A stretch of DNA of 64,000 nucleotides, taken from Vesta saturnalis (Eukaryota > Arthropoda > Insecta > Coleoptera > Lampyridae). Shown here one piece after another: positions 53,760 through 64,000 of this stretch. The DNA lies in contig JARFJB010000113.1 of assembly GCA_036346205.1 (NCBI GenBank), positions 314,001 through 378,000 on the forward strand, in the 5' to 3' direction. Below the pieces are notes generated by a model. It worked only from the letters and a program-made list of their open reading frames with translations, did not search any database and was not told the DNA's origin. Every line of letters starts with the position of its first letter. Position 1 is the first letter of the stretch. Both the position numbers and the translations under genes were made by a program.

Positions 53760-54165
53760 CATTTTCTTGTTCTGTTGTTGGAATAAAGCGAGTTATACGT
53801 CTTCTTGGAATTCATTTTTTGTGTTATGCTTAGAACTGCATCATCCTATACATATTTTTTAAAATTTATGATGCTGTATGTCATCTTCAGCTTTTCCATT
53901 AAATATGTTTTTGTAATCAGTCTTGAATTGATCATTACATATTTTACTGCTTCTTATGGGTATCCACTTTGCTCTTCTAATTGCCCTTACCGTATAATTT
54001 GCAATATTTCAGATCGTTTAAACGGGAAACTAAAACATTTCACACTGCATGTTTAGGTACAACACCTGAACTGTGGAGGTTATGAGGAACTCATCCATGA
54101 AATTCTTTAATACTGCGTTTATCGGCTAAATTAGAACATCCGTATGCAACACAGCTATTCACCAT
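53760..54165 (-). pseudogene. THAP zinc-finger fragment
   Basis: Starts MVNSCVAYGCSNLADKRSIK at 54165 (C-x-AYGC THAP opening). It later reads in another frame YTVRAIRRAKWIPIRSSKIC, then NDQFKTDYKNIFNGK, where the usual zinc His is Gln, and DDAVLSITQKM. Order and spacing match THAP DNA-binding domains. Frameshifted; remaining protein unknown. Confidence 0.6.
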
Positions 54166-54384
54166 GGTGTTTTGATTTAATAAATTTCACAATCACTTGC
54201 ACATATTACTTTATACCTTTCAAACTATGGAAAATACCCGGTTAGAACTTTAAAGGACGTCTGCTCTACTACCGCAACAAGTTAGAAAGCGCATATGCCT
54301 TTGTCAGTTAAGCATGGCTTCAACGCCTACAATGCATTGGCATCACCTGTATCCCTTCCAGTTGCGTATAGCGTACAGTTCAAT

Positions 54385-54906
54385 GATTCGTGGCAGCGGC
54401 AAGCGCCAGAAATTCCAAAAATCAAAGCGACCTAAAATTATTTGTACCACTAAATATTAATTTGTGAAAACAATACATGATTACCTTACCTTAGTCAGTA
54501 AATATTTTGAATCAGCATTCTTAAGAACGCATTTATTTCTTGGGAAGAAAAAGTTCTAGGCTTCTTACTTTTAAAAACTCTGGATTTTCGTTTCAGGAGA
54601 GAACGTAACATGGAATATCTACTGATATCAATATCATTTTTATTGATACTGTTCTTAATATCGAATATAAAGACGAGTCATTGCCCTTAAAGTTTCCGAC
54701 AATTTTGCAAAATATACAAGCAGCACAGTTTCCGAAAATGAGTGTACTTGGTTATCAGCCCTCCCTTCCATGAATTTGCTATAAATTTCTTCATACCTCT
54801 TCTCTGATTTTTAGCCTAATAAGGGTGCAGATGTTTGCTCTGCTTGATTTATTATCTCTGGTCGAGTATTTGGAACATTCAAGTCACTTTCTGAATCAGA
54901 ATTCAT
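54385..54906 (-). pseudogene. Crypton-type tyrosine recombinase fragment
   Basis: From ATG 54906: SDSESDLNVPNTRPEIINQA, KSEKRYEEIYSKFMEGR, SFSETVLLVYFAKLSET (core-binding domain), INKNDIDISRYSMLRSLLKR, RTFSSQEINAFLR and, after a shift, NADSKYLLTKV ending at a GTAAGG donor. After TTTTAG a second exon begins VALIFGISGACRCHE (about 54437), which carries the first catalytic Arg. The rest of the catalytic domain is missing. Confidence 0.65.
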
Positions 54907-55754
54907 AGCGAAACCACAACAAAAACAAACTGAGATAATTTCATAATGACGATACAATGACAGCAGGAAACTGGATATTGGTGAAAATTTGTAGGTTATC
55001 TTCGTCTCTAGTGACGAAAGTTAATGTTATGGGATTTTCTCTCACTAAAGACGAAAATCAAGTTTTCGCTGGAGTATGTGGTGACGAAAACTGTTATATG
55101 ACCTCTTACTGGTTTTTAACAGTGTAATCTTCCTTTACAAGCTTATTCACATCCGAACTGACTATCCTAACCTTTTATCGCTAATTTACTTCAACATTCC
55201 TATGTGCCTATTTGTCAAGAAACTTTTTACTATTTATTATTCTACTCCTACAACAAAATGTTTTGCAAAAATCACCAATGTTTACAATGTATGTGTTGCA
55301 ATTACAACAGTATGTCTCACACAGTAGATGTATTTAACTGTACGCTAAGGTCCTTAATTTCTCAATTACAATATTTGCAAATCAAATACGAACACTTTTC
55401 TATACTATGAAGTGGCAGATTTTACATTGTGATATCTTTCAATAAATATTTTTCAGGTATTTTGCTGTTTAGCAAGCCTAAAAAACGTACAACCCATAAA
55501 GAAACAGAAACGTACATTATCCGAAAGAAATATAAACGAACAATTTCGTTTGATATTGTTAATTTCTTTCCCAGTGTTCCTCCCTTCGGGGATTGTTTCA
55601 ACATCATCAACAGCTATGTATCTTGTTAATTGTATTTTACTTGATTTTATGTGCAGTTTCTTAGCCCATAGTCCCAAAATTAGTTCTGAACAATTTTTTT
55701 TTTAATTTCAATAATAACAGATATTTTTCGCTACCTTATATAGAATTCTCCAGT
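54907..55754. other. Flank, no gene recognised
   Basis: Contains a GACGAAA(A/G) phrase repeated near 55010, 55050 and 55085, perhaps part of the recombinase element's end. Short ORFs at 55204-55677 lack recognisable domains. Confidence 0.3.
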
Positions 55755-55945
55755 TAAACGCTTCTAATTTGTTTAAATCACATAATATCAATATATCTTT
55801 CTCCTCCTAAAATAATCTTAAATCTCGTATTAAAGGTAACATTGCTTCGTTTGATAAATCAGGGGCTTATAAACTATTGTGTAGGAATTGTAATAGTTTT
55901 CATATAGGCCAATCTGGCAGAAAGTTACCGTGTTGCTGTACGTTT
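55755..55945 (+). pseudogene. PLE GIY-YIG endonuclease fragment (fourth PLE)
   Basis: NLFKSHNINISFSS, stop, NNLKSRIKGNIASFDKSGAY then KLLCRNCNSFHIGQSGRK. This is the linker plus GIY-YIG signature (SGxYKLxC...xIGQxGR) of PLEs, from a different lineage than the three larger copies. Nothing else of the element is visible. Confidence 0.6.
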
Positions 55946-56149
55946 TTCCCACGTTTTTTCTTATTGCTTAGTGTTACTCTAATCTTCAATATGGAACGGT
56001 CATTCTTCTTACGTTTCACAATTTCATTTAATTTCTTTTAATTAATATTTAACTTTTCTTACTGGGTTAATTTCAATTTGTAGGTATTTTTACTTTTAGT
56101 TTTTACCTTTTACCTGTTTTTGTTTAAGCTTTTAAGCTTTTTTAAAACT

Positions 56150-56530
56150 ATGGAAAAATACGTGCAAAGTTGCTAACAGAAAAAGAACAATATATAAAAG
56201 AAAGGAATAAAGCTAAAGATGTAGTGAAATTAGCCAAAAGTAGAACTTGGGAAGAATTCAGAAAAGAAATTGAGGTAAATTATAAACGAAACAAAAAACT
56301 CTTTTGGACAATAATTAAACGAATCAAAGGAAAGGTAAAACCCAAAATGAAAAACACTAAAGATAAAATTAATAATAAATTGATCATAAACCAAGAAGCA
56401 ATAACAGAAATATGAAGGAAGTACTATGAAGGTAATTTTAAGTAGTAGTAGGAAAAGACGGGAATAAGGCTTCAAAAGAAAAGAAGAAGACAAGCCAGTA
56501 ATAACAGAAGAGTAGGTCAGAGAAGTAATA
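56150..56530 (+). pseudogene. LINE ORF2 linker fragment (between endonuclease and RT)
   Basis: KEQYIKERNKAKDVVKLAKS, RTWEEFRKEIEVNYKRNKKL, FWTIIKRIKGK and, after a stop at 56413, RKYYEGNF and PVITEE. This helical segment precedes RT motif 1 in many non-LTR retrotransposons. No RT motif remains. Confidence 0.6.
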
Positions 56531-56889
56531 ACAGGGCAGACGCTAGCAGTTTTGCCGCACGCTAGTGGTGGCTGGTATATAAGAGCTGCAGACCCCCGGC
56601 CCCCCAAATTAGAAAATAAGTCTTAAACCTAAAATAAGCAAATGTTTGTTGTATAAATTATTTGCCATTGACAAGGAACATAGAAACGTGCATCAAATGA
56701 AACGCGCGATGTTGAAGGTGGCACAGTTTCCCAGCGTAGTAAACGATCTGTCTCCGCGACCTAGATCAATAAACTTAGCAGGGCGATACAGTGCTAGTCT
56801 ACGCTTCAATCTGATCTCTCCTCTCACGTCGCGACCCCCGTGCCTGTGAATTTAAGAGCGTTGTTTTAACGCGAATGTGTTCTGTATTT
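56531..56889. other. Unassigned, GC-richer than surroundings
   Basis: Short ORFs without domains. Nothing assigned. Confidence 0.3.
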
Positions 56890-57260
56890 TGTTACCGAGC
56901 TGGTAGCGTAGTGGTGATACAACCTGCTTGGCATTCGGGCGGTAATGGGTTCGATTCCTGTTACCGTCTACCTTGTATAAGTTTTTTTCAGGGGATTTTC
57001 CTCATACACATGTAGCGGCATGGTCACTGCGTATTTGCGCACCATGTGCGGCTACTTAGGTGAATGTTGGGGTAGAATCTTCCCCCTCAGAACCCTAATT
57101 CTGTTCCTTCCGATCCTATCCTAACCACACCCACCCTTAATCCCACCACGCATATATACGTAATGTATGTATGTATGCTGGGAATCCGTGTTTGTGGCTG
57201 AAGAAGCTCGAGCAGCCCACCCTCCCCTTGGGGAGTTAATGAAATACGTGGTCTTTTCCT
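56890..57260 (+). mobile_element. tRNA-derived SINE
   Basis: A box TGGTAGCGTAGTGG (56901-56914) and B box GGGTTCGATTCC (56947-56958) sit in a tRNA-like head. A poly-T at 56982-56988 is followed by a body rich in CCTCAGAACCC-like phrases and short TATG repeats (57163-57178). Ends and target duplication not determined. Confidence 0.65.
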
Positions 57261-57847
57261 TTTTTTTTCTTGTATTTTATGCAGTCGTGACCACAGAATT
57301 GTTACTTGTGATTCGATATTGACGATTTGTTCGCTGACGTATCCGTATCGCGTTTTCTCTAAAATTTTCGCGTTATATTTGTTTTCTTCTTTAATGTTTG
57401 TATTAGAAACGGATGTTATCAAATATTTCCCTCATGTATAATTTACTCCTATACAGCAATGCAACTTCGTTGGGATTACACCGATAACCCCATTGAACGT
57501 TATGAATTACAGCGGTAATTCAACTGCAATGACGTTATACTCAACTACCATAGTAACAGAGCTATTCTTGTCATGAACAAGACGCATTTGTCAAACACTG
57601 ACAGCCACGTTAAAAAATTCAAGTTACGTTGAAACGATTTCGTAAAATTTCGTAAGAAACCATTGATAGCAATATTGAAAAGGGTGTTCCGAAGAATACA
57701 GTGAAAAATCAGGCATTTATTTGGACGCAAGTATTGTTCCTTCGTCGTTTTTTAAATTTAAATTTTTAATTAATTAAATAAAGGTTTTGTTCATTTATTA
57801 AATTTTGTAACTTTTTTACATAATTAACTAAAGTTTTAAATTATTAT
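57261..57847. other. No gene recognised
   Basis: AT-rich, short ORFs only. A small palindromic TTGTCATGAACAAG at 57568-57581. Confidence 0.3.
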
Positions 57848-57915
57848 AAGTACAGGTCGTAGGTTCAAATCCTACTCGAGGTAAACTTTTTATTTATGTA
57901 TTTAATAAAATCAAT
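57848..57915 (+). mobile_element. Third copy of the tRNA-bearing element, 5'-truncated
   Basis: Begins inside the tRNA-like unit (TACAGGTCGTAGG), continues GTTCAAATCCTACTCGAGGT and the AAACTTTTTATTTATGTATT tail. 5' truncation fits reverse transcription. Confidence 0.7.
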
Positions 57916-58739
57916 AACATATATTCTATTTTATATATCCTTATAGATTTTATCGTACTTTGTTCTTTGCTTATGCACATTATTATTTTTTTCTACATTT
58001 ATTACATTCCAACCTACATATGTAGGTATAGAAGGTTATTCAATCGACTTTTTTATCACTATCGCTAAATCGACTTATTAGTTAATTTTACAACTTTTGG
58101 CCAAGTTTCGCCAAGATCGGCCATCATGGCTGGATGTCTCTGTGTGGATATATGTTAGTATCCACGATAACTCTAGAACGAAAATACCTACATGCTTAAA
58201 ATTTTGTATTTAAGCTTGTTTTCATTTGGCTTGGAGCTGCATATTACAAAGATATACAAATAACTAGATATAGAACTTAAACATATCGATTAATTATGTT
58301 CTAAGCAATTTTTTTATGATGCGTAATATAGCGGCAAATAGGTGGAATTTAAGCGTTAGTTCAAATTTTTTCATTATCTGAACAAAGATTAACTTTATAA
58401 GAAAAAGTGTATTTTTTAAAGAAAATTTAATTTTACATAAATATTCTTTACAAACTTTTTTTAATGTAAAGCCAAATAAATGTAAAAATTAAATAAATAT
58501 GATTGAAAATGCTGAATCTGTATTATCGATGTTTTTATAGAAGCGGGCAGTTTTAGAATTTTTTTTACGTTAACATGCATTTATGTCTATTAATCTCTAT
58601 CTGACAAAATTTTAAACATCGTGCTGACATAGATTATTGTGTTTGGTTTTATAATGTTGCCTGTGTTCGTTATGAACGTATAAAAAAGGTTGCATAGTTA
58701 TACTTGCACGCGTGGTATTCGGTAAAATATATCCAGAAT

Positions 58740-58740
<1 letters not shown>
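57916..58740. other. AT-rich spacer
   Basis: A phrase around 58095-58150 (GCCAAGTTTCGCCAAGATCG and ATCATGGCTGGATG) looks like part of a dispersed repeat, but no second copy occurs in the window. No gene. Confidence 0.3.

Positions 58741-58834
<94 letters not shown>
58741..58834. repeat. (TA)n(GA)n microsatellite
   Basis: TA 58741-58810, GA 58811-58834. Confidence 0.95.
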
Positions 58835-58836
<2 letters not shown>

Positions 58837-60067
58837 TGGTTAGAAATAATCATAATACAGGGGCTAGAGTTGTCAAGCTTATATTCTTTATAGTGTGCAA
58901 ATTTAATTAGATTTGAGAATGTATACAGTTCATTTTAATAAGAAAATTAGTAGACGAGAGGGAAAATATGGTTTTAATTTTACAAAACAGGCTTTGTGGG
59001 ATGTGCACGAGTTTGTTTTATTCATAAAAGCAATTGAGCTATACCAGCAGCATGTGAGGAAAGTCAAAACGATTGATATTTGTGGGTACGATTAGTTTCG
59101 GTGAACATATTTCAGTAATTTTACAGTTAATCAATATATTTATGCAGATTAAACACTTTACAGGTATTAAATCACATGATGTAGGTTAATTCTAAAATGT
59201 AGAACATGTATAGATATAGGTACAATGCAGGAACTATATCAATTTTAAAAAAGGGTTATGGTGCGAACACTGTATATTTGTATTTCACAGACAAAGTGTA
59301 TAAAAAGTGCAGGAGAAGTGGTAGTGATGTAGAAACTTTGATAAGTATATGAACAACATTTCTACAATGTGATATTTAATAAAAAATTACATTTTATATA
59401 CAAAATTTACATAAATGTGTTAAACAATATGGAATTTTGATATGACAGAATTCACATTTCAAGTGATTTAAACGTTTCAAACGCAAGTTACAAGTAAAAA
59501 TACATTAAGTTAGGTTAAGTACTATATTTAAGAATTTTTAAAAATTTTAGTGTTCTTAGGTTAAGTTTAAAATGAATTATAATAGCACATATTAGTATGT
59601 TTCCCTCGCTTTCGTTAAGAAATTTACAATATACAAGTAATATGAACATAAATTTAGAAAAGTTGGGTTAACTACCTAAAATTTATGTACAAAATGGAAT
59701 TTCTGTTAAAATTAAGTTAAATGATTTGAAATAATTGTATTCTGATATAGTTTTTCATGTAGATTCCGAATATGTAATTAGTTTAGGTGTAAAATATAGA
59801 TTTTGTTAGATATAGGTAAATTTAGATTATAATTTGTTAAAATGCAAAGCTTCGAAGCGAAATAGGGCTTGTGGGGTGTCTTTTTATGCGGACTCTTGCC
59901 CTGATTCCAAATCTGTATTCAAAAAGCAAATTCGACTTGTTATAAAAAAGTTATAGCATATTTTGTATTTTAGTTAAGTTAACAATTTTGTTTAGACCAA
60001 TCAGATGCTTGGATTTTTTGTATGTAATGTAGAAAAAAAGTTGACAATTTGGTATCCAAGTGAAAAG

Positions 60068-60075
60068 TATAAAAG
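60068..60075 (+). promoter_or_regulatory. TATA box of the 2.2-kb repeat family
   Basis: TATAAAAG followed by GAGTTGC and a CT-rich CTCTCTATGTTCTC 30 bp later. The distant copy at 12406-12414 (minus) keeps TATAAAAAGGAATTGCC and a CTCTCTCTAGAA stretch; the right arm reads TATGAAAG. Conservation over otherwise diverged copies suggests a real Pol II promoter. Confidence 0.5.
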
Positions 60076-60550
60076 GAGTTGCTTTTGATTTTGCTCTCTA
60101 TGTTCTCTATATTTTCTGTTTTTTTTTTGTGACTAATAAGTCACAGTGTTTAATAGTGTTGGTGTTTAACGAGTAAGTTACAAGTTTCGTTTACATTTTC
60201 GGTTTTTGAAACGCGATCAACGTAGAATAGAGATCTTAGAAACAATTGTTTTAACCTATAACAAAATTTAAAAATTAGGTTACCGATTATGTGTCGATTA
60301 TAATATAATTGTTTCAAATTTGAATTCGTGTTCAAATATCGGTTGATGTGGTTTTTTTTATGTGAATAGATTCATGCAATTATTTTGGATTTGATGTTTA
60401 TTTTTCTTGGAAGTGACGCAGAGTAGTAAATAAACTGAATTCCATAACGGCATCTAAAATAAAAGTGCAATCAATTAAAATTTATATGCAAATAAAACAT
60501 AATTTTAAATCCGAAAAATTTTGTAAATATTTAAACCGACATCTAAACAT

Positions 60551-60790
60551 ACAATTAAAGATAAAGTGCTTATTGAAAAATATTTGAGCAATAGTACGTT
60601 ACATTATATTTACCACGAGGAAGAGTCGTTCATCTGTAATTTGGATTTCGATGAAGTACACAAATTAAGCAGCACCATTGTGAATAGCAAAGCAGTGTCA
60701 TCATCACATTCGAAGAAGTCTACGTCCAATATTTTAATATGGAACCAGCTTAATGAAGACATCCTTTGGAAAATGCAGCAACACATGTGA
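60551..60790 (+). CDS. Putative first coding exon of the repeat family (unrecognised)
   Basis: The frame is open from about 60527: KDKVLIEKYLSNSTLHYIYH, SFICNLDFDEVHKLSSTIVN, and a Ser/Lys-rich stretch ending LIWNQLNEDILWKMQQHM at a GTGAGT donor. No in-frame ATG. The frame breaks in the right arm (one base longer near 62385) and is not kept in the other copies except around the final W. Coding status doubtful. Confidence 0.25.
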   Translation, partial: TIKDKVLIEKYLSNSTLHYIYHEEESFICNLDFDEVHKLSSTIVNSKAVSSSHSKKSTSNILIWNQLNEDILWKMQQHM

Positions 60791-61386
60791 GTGAAATTTT
60801 ACTATCATAACCCATTATTGCATTGATTAATTTTTTTGATACCTGTATTTTGTGCGACAGCATGTTATAAATATCTGTAAAGTGAATGAATCGGTGTAAT
60901 TATCAACATTATAATTTTATTTTGAACAAGGCAAAATTGTATCCACATTTTGAAGATCATTTCTTCAAATTTTTGACAGGCTGCATTTAATCAAGTCAGT
61001 TAGAACGCAACGCATGCGTTATTGTGCAGATTCAACTAAAGTCTGTTTCACACAGAAACCATTTAGTATAAATTACAAGTTATTTCACGTAAACATTTCC
61101 ATGTGTATAATAAAATTTTCTATGATTACCCGTTTACTGTATAAATGCAATTATAATAATTTAATTGATTTAGAAGGTTAACAGTTATTAATGATTTTAA
61201 GTTGCCAACAATCAAAGTAATAAGTACAAATTGAACCCTATCCCCAATCAATATGGGATACTGAACTGAGCTAGTTCCGGAAGAAAAATAAATTAAATAT
61301 TTTAAACAAATAATATTAATTAAATATTTTTTCAACTTTTTGTCTTCGACGTTTTCACCAATCTATAACTAAAATAAATATACAGT

Positions 61387-61391
<5 letters not shown>

Positions 61392-61450
<59 letters not shown>

Positions 61451-61664
61451 CTTTCGTAAATTTATTACCTTTGTCAACCAATCTACAAGAAGTTATGCGT
61501 TGATAATACATATAAATTAAGATAAGATAATAACTTACGATCGTGGATACAGTTAAAAACATTGAAGCAGCATTTTTATTTTAAACTAGCCCCACAACCT
61601 TGGCTGCTACCCACTAAATCTTTCTTATTGTTTTTAACTTAATCAGCCACGATTAACAACTTTG

Positions 61665-61700
<36 letters not shown>
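61392..61700. repeat. Palindrome centre: two (TA)n tracts around 218 bp
   Basis: TA tracts at about 61392-61448 and 61667-61700 enclose a unique 218-bp loop with no gene seen. Confidence 0.9.
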
Positions 61701-61704
<4 letters not shown>

Positions 61705-64000
61705 ACTGTATATTTATTTTAGTTACAGATTGTCGAAAATTTATTTTTCTACCGAACTAGCTCAAATCAGTATCTCATATTGGGGATAGGGTTCAATTGT
61801 ATTTAAACTTTGATTGTTGACAACATAAATTCATTAATAACATTTAACCTTCTAAATCAATTAAATTATTATAATTGCATTTATATAATAAACGGGTAAT
61901 CAGAAAATTTTATTATACACATGGAAATGTTTGCGTCAAATAACTTGTAATTTATACTAAAGGGTTTCTGAGTGAAACATACTTTAGTTGAATCTGCACA
62001 ATAACGCATGCGTTGCGTTCTAACTGACTTGAATAAATGCAGCCTGTCAAAAATTTCAATAAATGATCTTCAAAATGTGAGTACAATTTTGTTTTGTTCA
62101 AAATAAAATTATAATGTTGATAATTACACCGATTCATTCACTTTACAGATATGCTGTCGCACAAACATCTATACATAATCAATAAAACAAAAATACAGGA
62201 TATCAAAAAAAATAATCAATGCAATAATGGGTTATGATAGTAAAATTTCCCCCACATGTGTTGCTGCATTTTCCAAAGGATGTCTTCATTAAGCTGGTTC
62301 CATATTAAAATATTGGACGTAGACTTCTTCGAATGTGATGATGACACTGCTTTGCTATTCACAATGGTGCTGCTTAATTTTTCGTACTTCATCCAAATCC
62401 AAATTACAGATGAACGACTCTTCCTCGTGGTAAATATAATGTAACGTAATATTGCTCAAATATTTTTCAATAAGCACTTTATCTTTAATTGTATGTTTAG
62501 ATGTCGGTTTAAATATTTACAAAATTTTTCGGATTTAAAATTATGTTTTATTTGCATATAAATTTTAATTGATTGCACTTTTATTTTAGATGCCGTTATG
62601 GAATTCAGTTTATTTACTACTCTGCGTCACTTCCAAGAAAAATAAACATCAAATCCAAAATAATTGCATGAATTTATTCACATAAAAAAAACACAACCGA
62701 TATTTGAACACGAATTCAAATTTGAAACAATTATATTATAATCGACACTTATAATCGGTAACCTAATTTTTAAATTTTATTATAGGTTAAAACAATTGTT
62801 TCTAAGATCTCTATTCTACGTTGATCGCGTTTCAAAAACCGAAAATGTAAACGAAACTTGTAACTTACTCGTTAAACATCAACACTATGACTTATTAGTC
62901 ACAAAACAAATAGAAAACATAGAGAACATAGAGAGCAAGAAATCAGAAGCAATTCCTTTCATACTTTTCACTTGGATACCAAATTGTCAACTTTTTTTCT
63001 ACATTACATACAAAAAATCCAAGCATCTGATTGGTCTAAACAAAATTGTTAACTTAACTAAAATACAAAATATGCTATAACTTTTTATAACAAGTCGAAT
63101 TTGCTTTTGAATACAGATTTGGAATCAGCAAGATTCCGCATAAAGAGACACCGCAAGCCCTATTTCGCTTCGAAGCTTTGCATTTTGACAAATTATAATC
63201 TAAATTTACCTATATCTAACAAAATATATATTCTACACATAAACTAATTACATATTCGGAATCTACATGAAAAACAATATCCGAATACAATTATTTCAAA
63301 TCATTTAACTTAATTTTAACAGAAATTCCAATTTAATATTTAAATTTTAGGTAGTTAACCCAACTTTTCTAAATTTTATGTTCATATTACTTGTATATTG
63401 TAAATTTTTTTTATGAAAACGAGGGAAACCTACTAATATGTGCTGTTATAATTTATTTTAAACTTATCATAAAAACACTAAAATTTTGCAAAATTCTTAA
63501 ATATAGTACTTAACCTAACTTAATGCATTTTTACTTGTAACTTGCGTTTAAAACGTCTAAATCACTTGAAATGTTAATTTATCATGTTCTTATAACTGTC
63601 TTTAACACAAATACTGTTTACTTTTAGTCCATAGTTCATAACTGTGTCATATCAAAATTCCATATTGGTTAACACATTTATGTAAATTTTGTACACAAAA
63701 TGTATTTTTATATTAAATATCACAATGTAGAAATGTTGTTCAAGTTTTTATCAATGTTTCTACATCATTACCACTCCTGCATTTTTTATACACTTTGTCT
63801 GTGAAATATAAATATACAGTGTTCGCACCATAACCCTTTTTTGAAATTTATATAGTTCCTGCATTGTACCTATATCTATACATGTTCTACATTGTAGAAT
63901 TAACCTACATCATGTGATTACTACCTGTAAAGTGTTTAAACTGCATAAATATTTTGATTAAACTGTAAAATACTGAAATATGTTCACCGAAACTAATCGT
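61701..64000 (-). repeat. Right arm of the palindrome, runs off the window
   Basis: Inverted copy of 59088-61391. The homologous exon region (62235-62510, minus) carries a frameshift and the TATA box is mutated, so this is the more decayed arm. Confidence 0.85.

Larger units (their letters stand above)
59088..61391 (+). repeat. Left arm of a >4.9-kb palindrome, 2.2-kb repeat family
   Basis: Reverse complement of 61701-64000 with a few percent divergence, including substitutions as well as indels. The arm may extend below 59088; the other arm runs out of the window. It contains a TATA box at 60068-60075, a putative first exon (60551-60790) and donor ATGTGAGT at 60787-60794. Family copies also lie at 11.3-13.5 kb and probably 31.7-33.3 kb. 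No encoded protein recognised. Confidence 0.85.

Noticed and set aside
62796..63080. 94-codon ORF in the right palindrome arm
   Set aside because: The mirror sequence in the left arm (60150-60335 and below) is broken by stops, and it runs opposite to the TATA box; probably chance.

Overview
This is eukaryotic nuclear DNA, most likely from an insect or another arthropod. It is AT-rich. Recognisable proteins are split by GT-AG introns with GTAAGT/GTGAGT donors, and the window holds transposon families typical of insects: mariner, IS630/Tc1-like, DUF4817-type, PIF/Harbinger, pogo/Tigger, MULE, Crypton, Penelope-like, Maverick/Polinton, a jockey-like LINE and tRNA-derived SINEs. The species cannot be named from the sequence. 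The only good candidate for an intact ordinary gene is a 17-finger C2H2 protein (25.2-27.0 kb, minus). Nearly everything else is a mobile element, a relic of one, or simple repeat.

Layout. 0-1.8 kb: a PIF/Harbinger element with its nuclease (stop codon inside, cut by the window edge) and a convergent, apparently intact three-exon MADF partner. 2.0-4.8 kb: an orphan zinc-finger scrap, a broken DUF7869-type gene and a small C2H2 remnant. 4.85-10.4 kb: two Penelope-like (PLE) copies as a 2.5-kb-armed foldback, bordered by TA and CA microsatellites. 11.3-13.5 kb: a degenerate copy of a roughly 2.2-kb repeat that returns as a large palindrome at 59-64 kb and probably again at 31.7-33.3 kb; copies share a TATA box and/or a splice donor. 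13.5-15.9 kb: a pogo/Tigger element with TA target duplication. 16.0-19.0 kb: a MULE gene with N-terminal zinc fingers and a SWIM finger, split by a 377-bp tRNA-bearing insertion with a 12-bp target duplication. 19.36-20.48 kb: a deletion derivative of an IS630-like transposon. 23.3-24.4 kb: a 5'-truncated LINE. 27.9-31 kb: a DUF4817-type transposon and a palindromic relative. 33.7-34.9 kb: mariner. 35.1-36.4 kb: simple repeats and a truncated Tigger.

36.7-51.6 kb is one decayed Maverick/Polinton-class element, about 14.9 kb including an insertion. I recognise protein-primed DNA polymerase B, a major-capsid N-terminal fragment, a second structural (probable minor capsid) gene, an adenain-like cysteine protease, a DUF8207-type gene and an integrase with chromodomain. 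It also carries cargo: a BIR (IAP-type) domain whose 3' end lies in the inverted terminal repeat, a spliced acidic gene, and a gene with a repeated LSP-C-EF-W motif. A second PLE sits inside it. 52-58.8 kb holds a third PLE foldback, a THAP fragment, a Crypton tyrosine recombinase fragment, a fourth PLE scrap, a LINE scrap and SINEs.

Three points stand out. All three sizeable PLEs have head-to-head foldback architecture, and two carry hammerhead-like cores at both ends. The Polinton carries unusual cargo with the BIR gene in its terminal repeat. The 2.2-kb repeat family and the tRNA-bearing element match nothing I can name. Many frameshifts are A/T homopolymer length changes, so some apparent decay and some palindromes could be assembly error.
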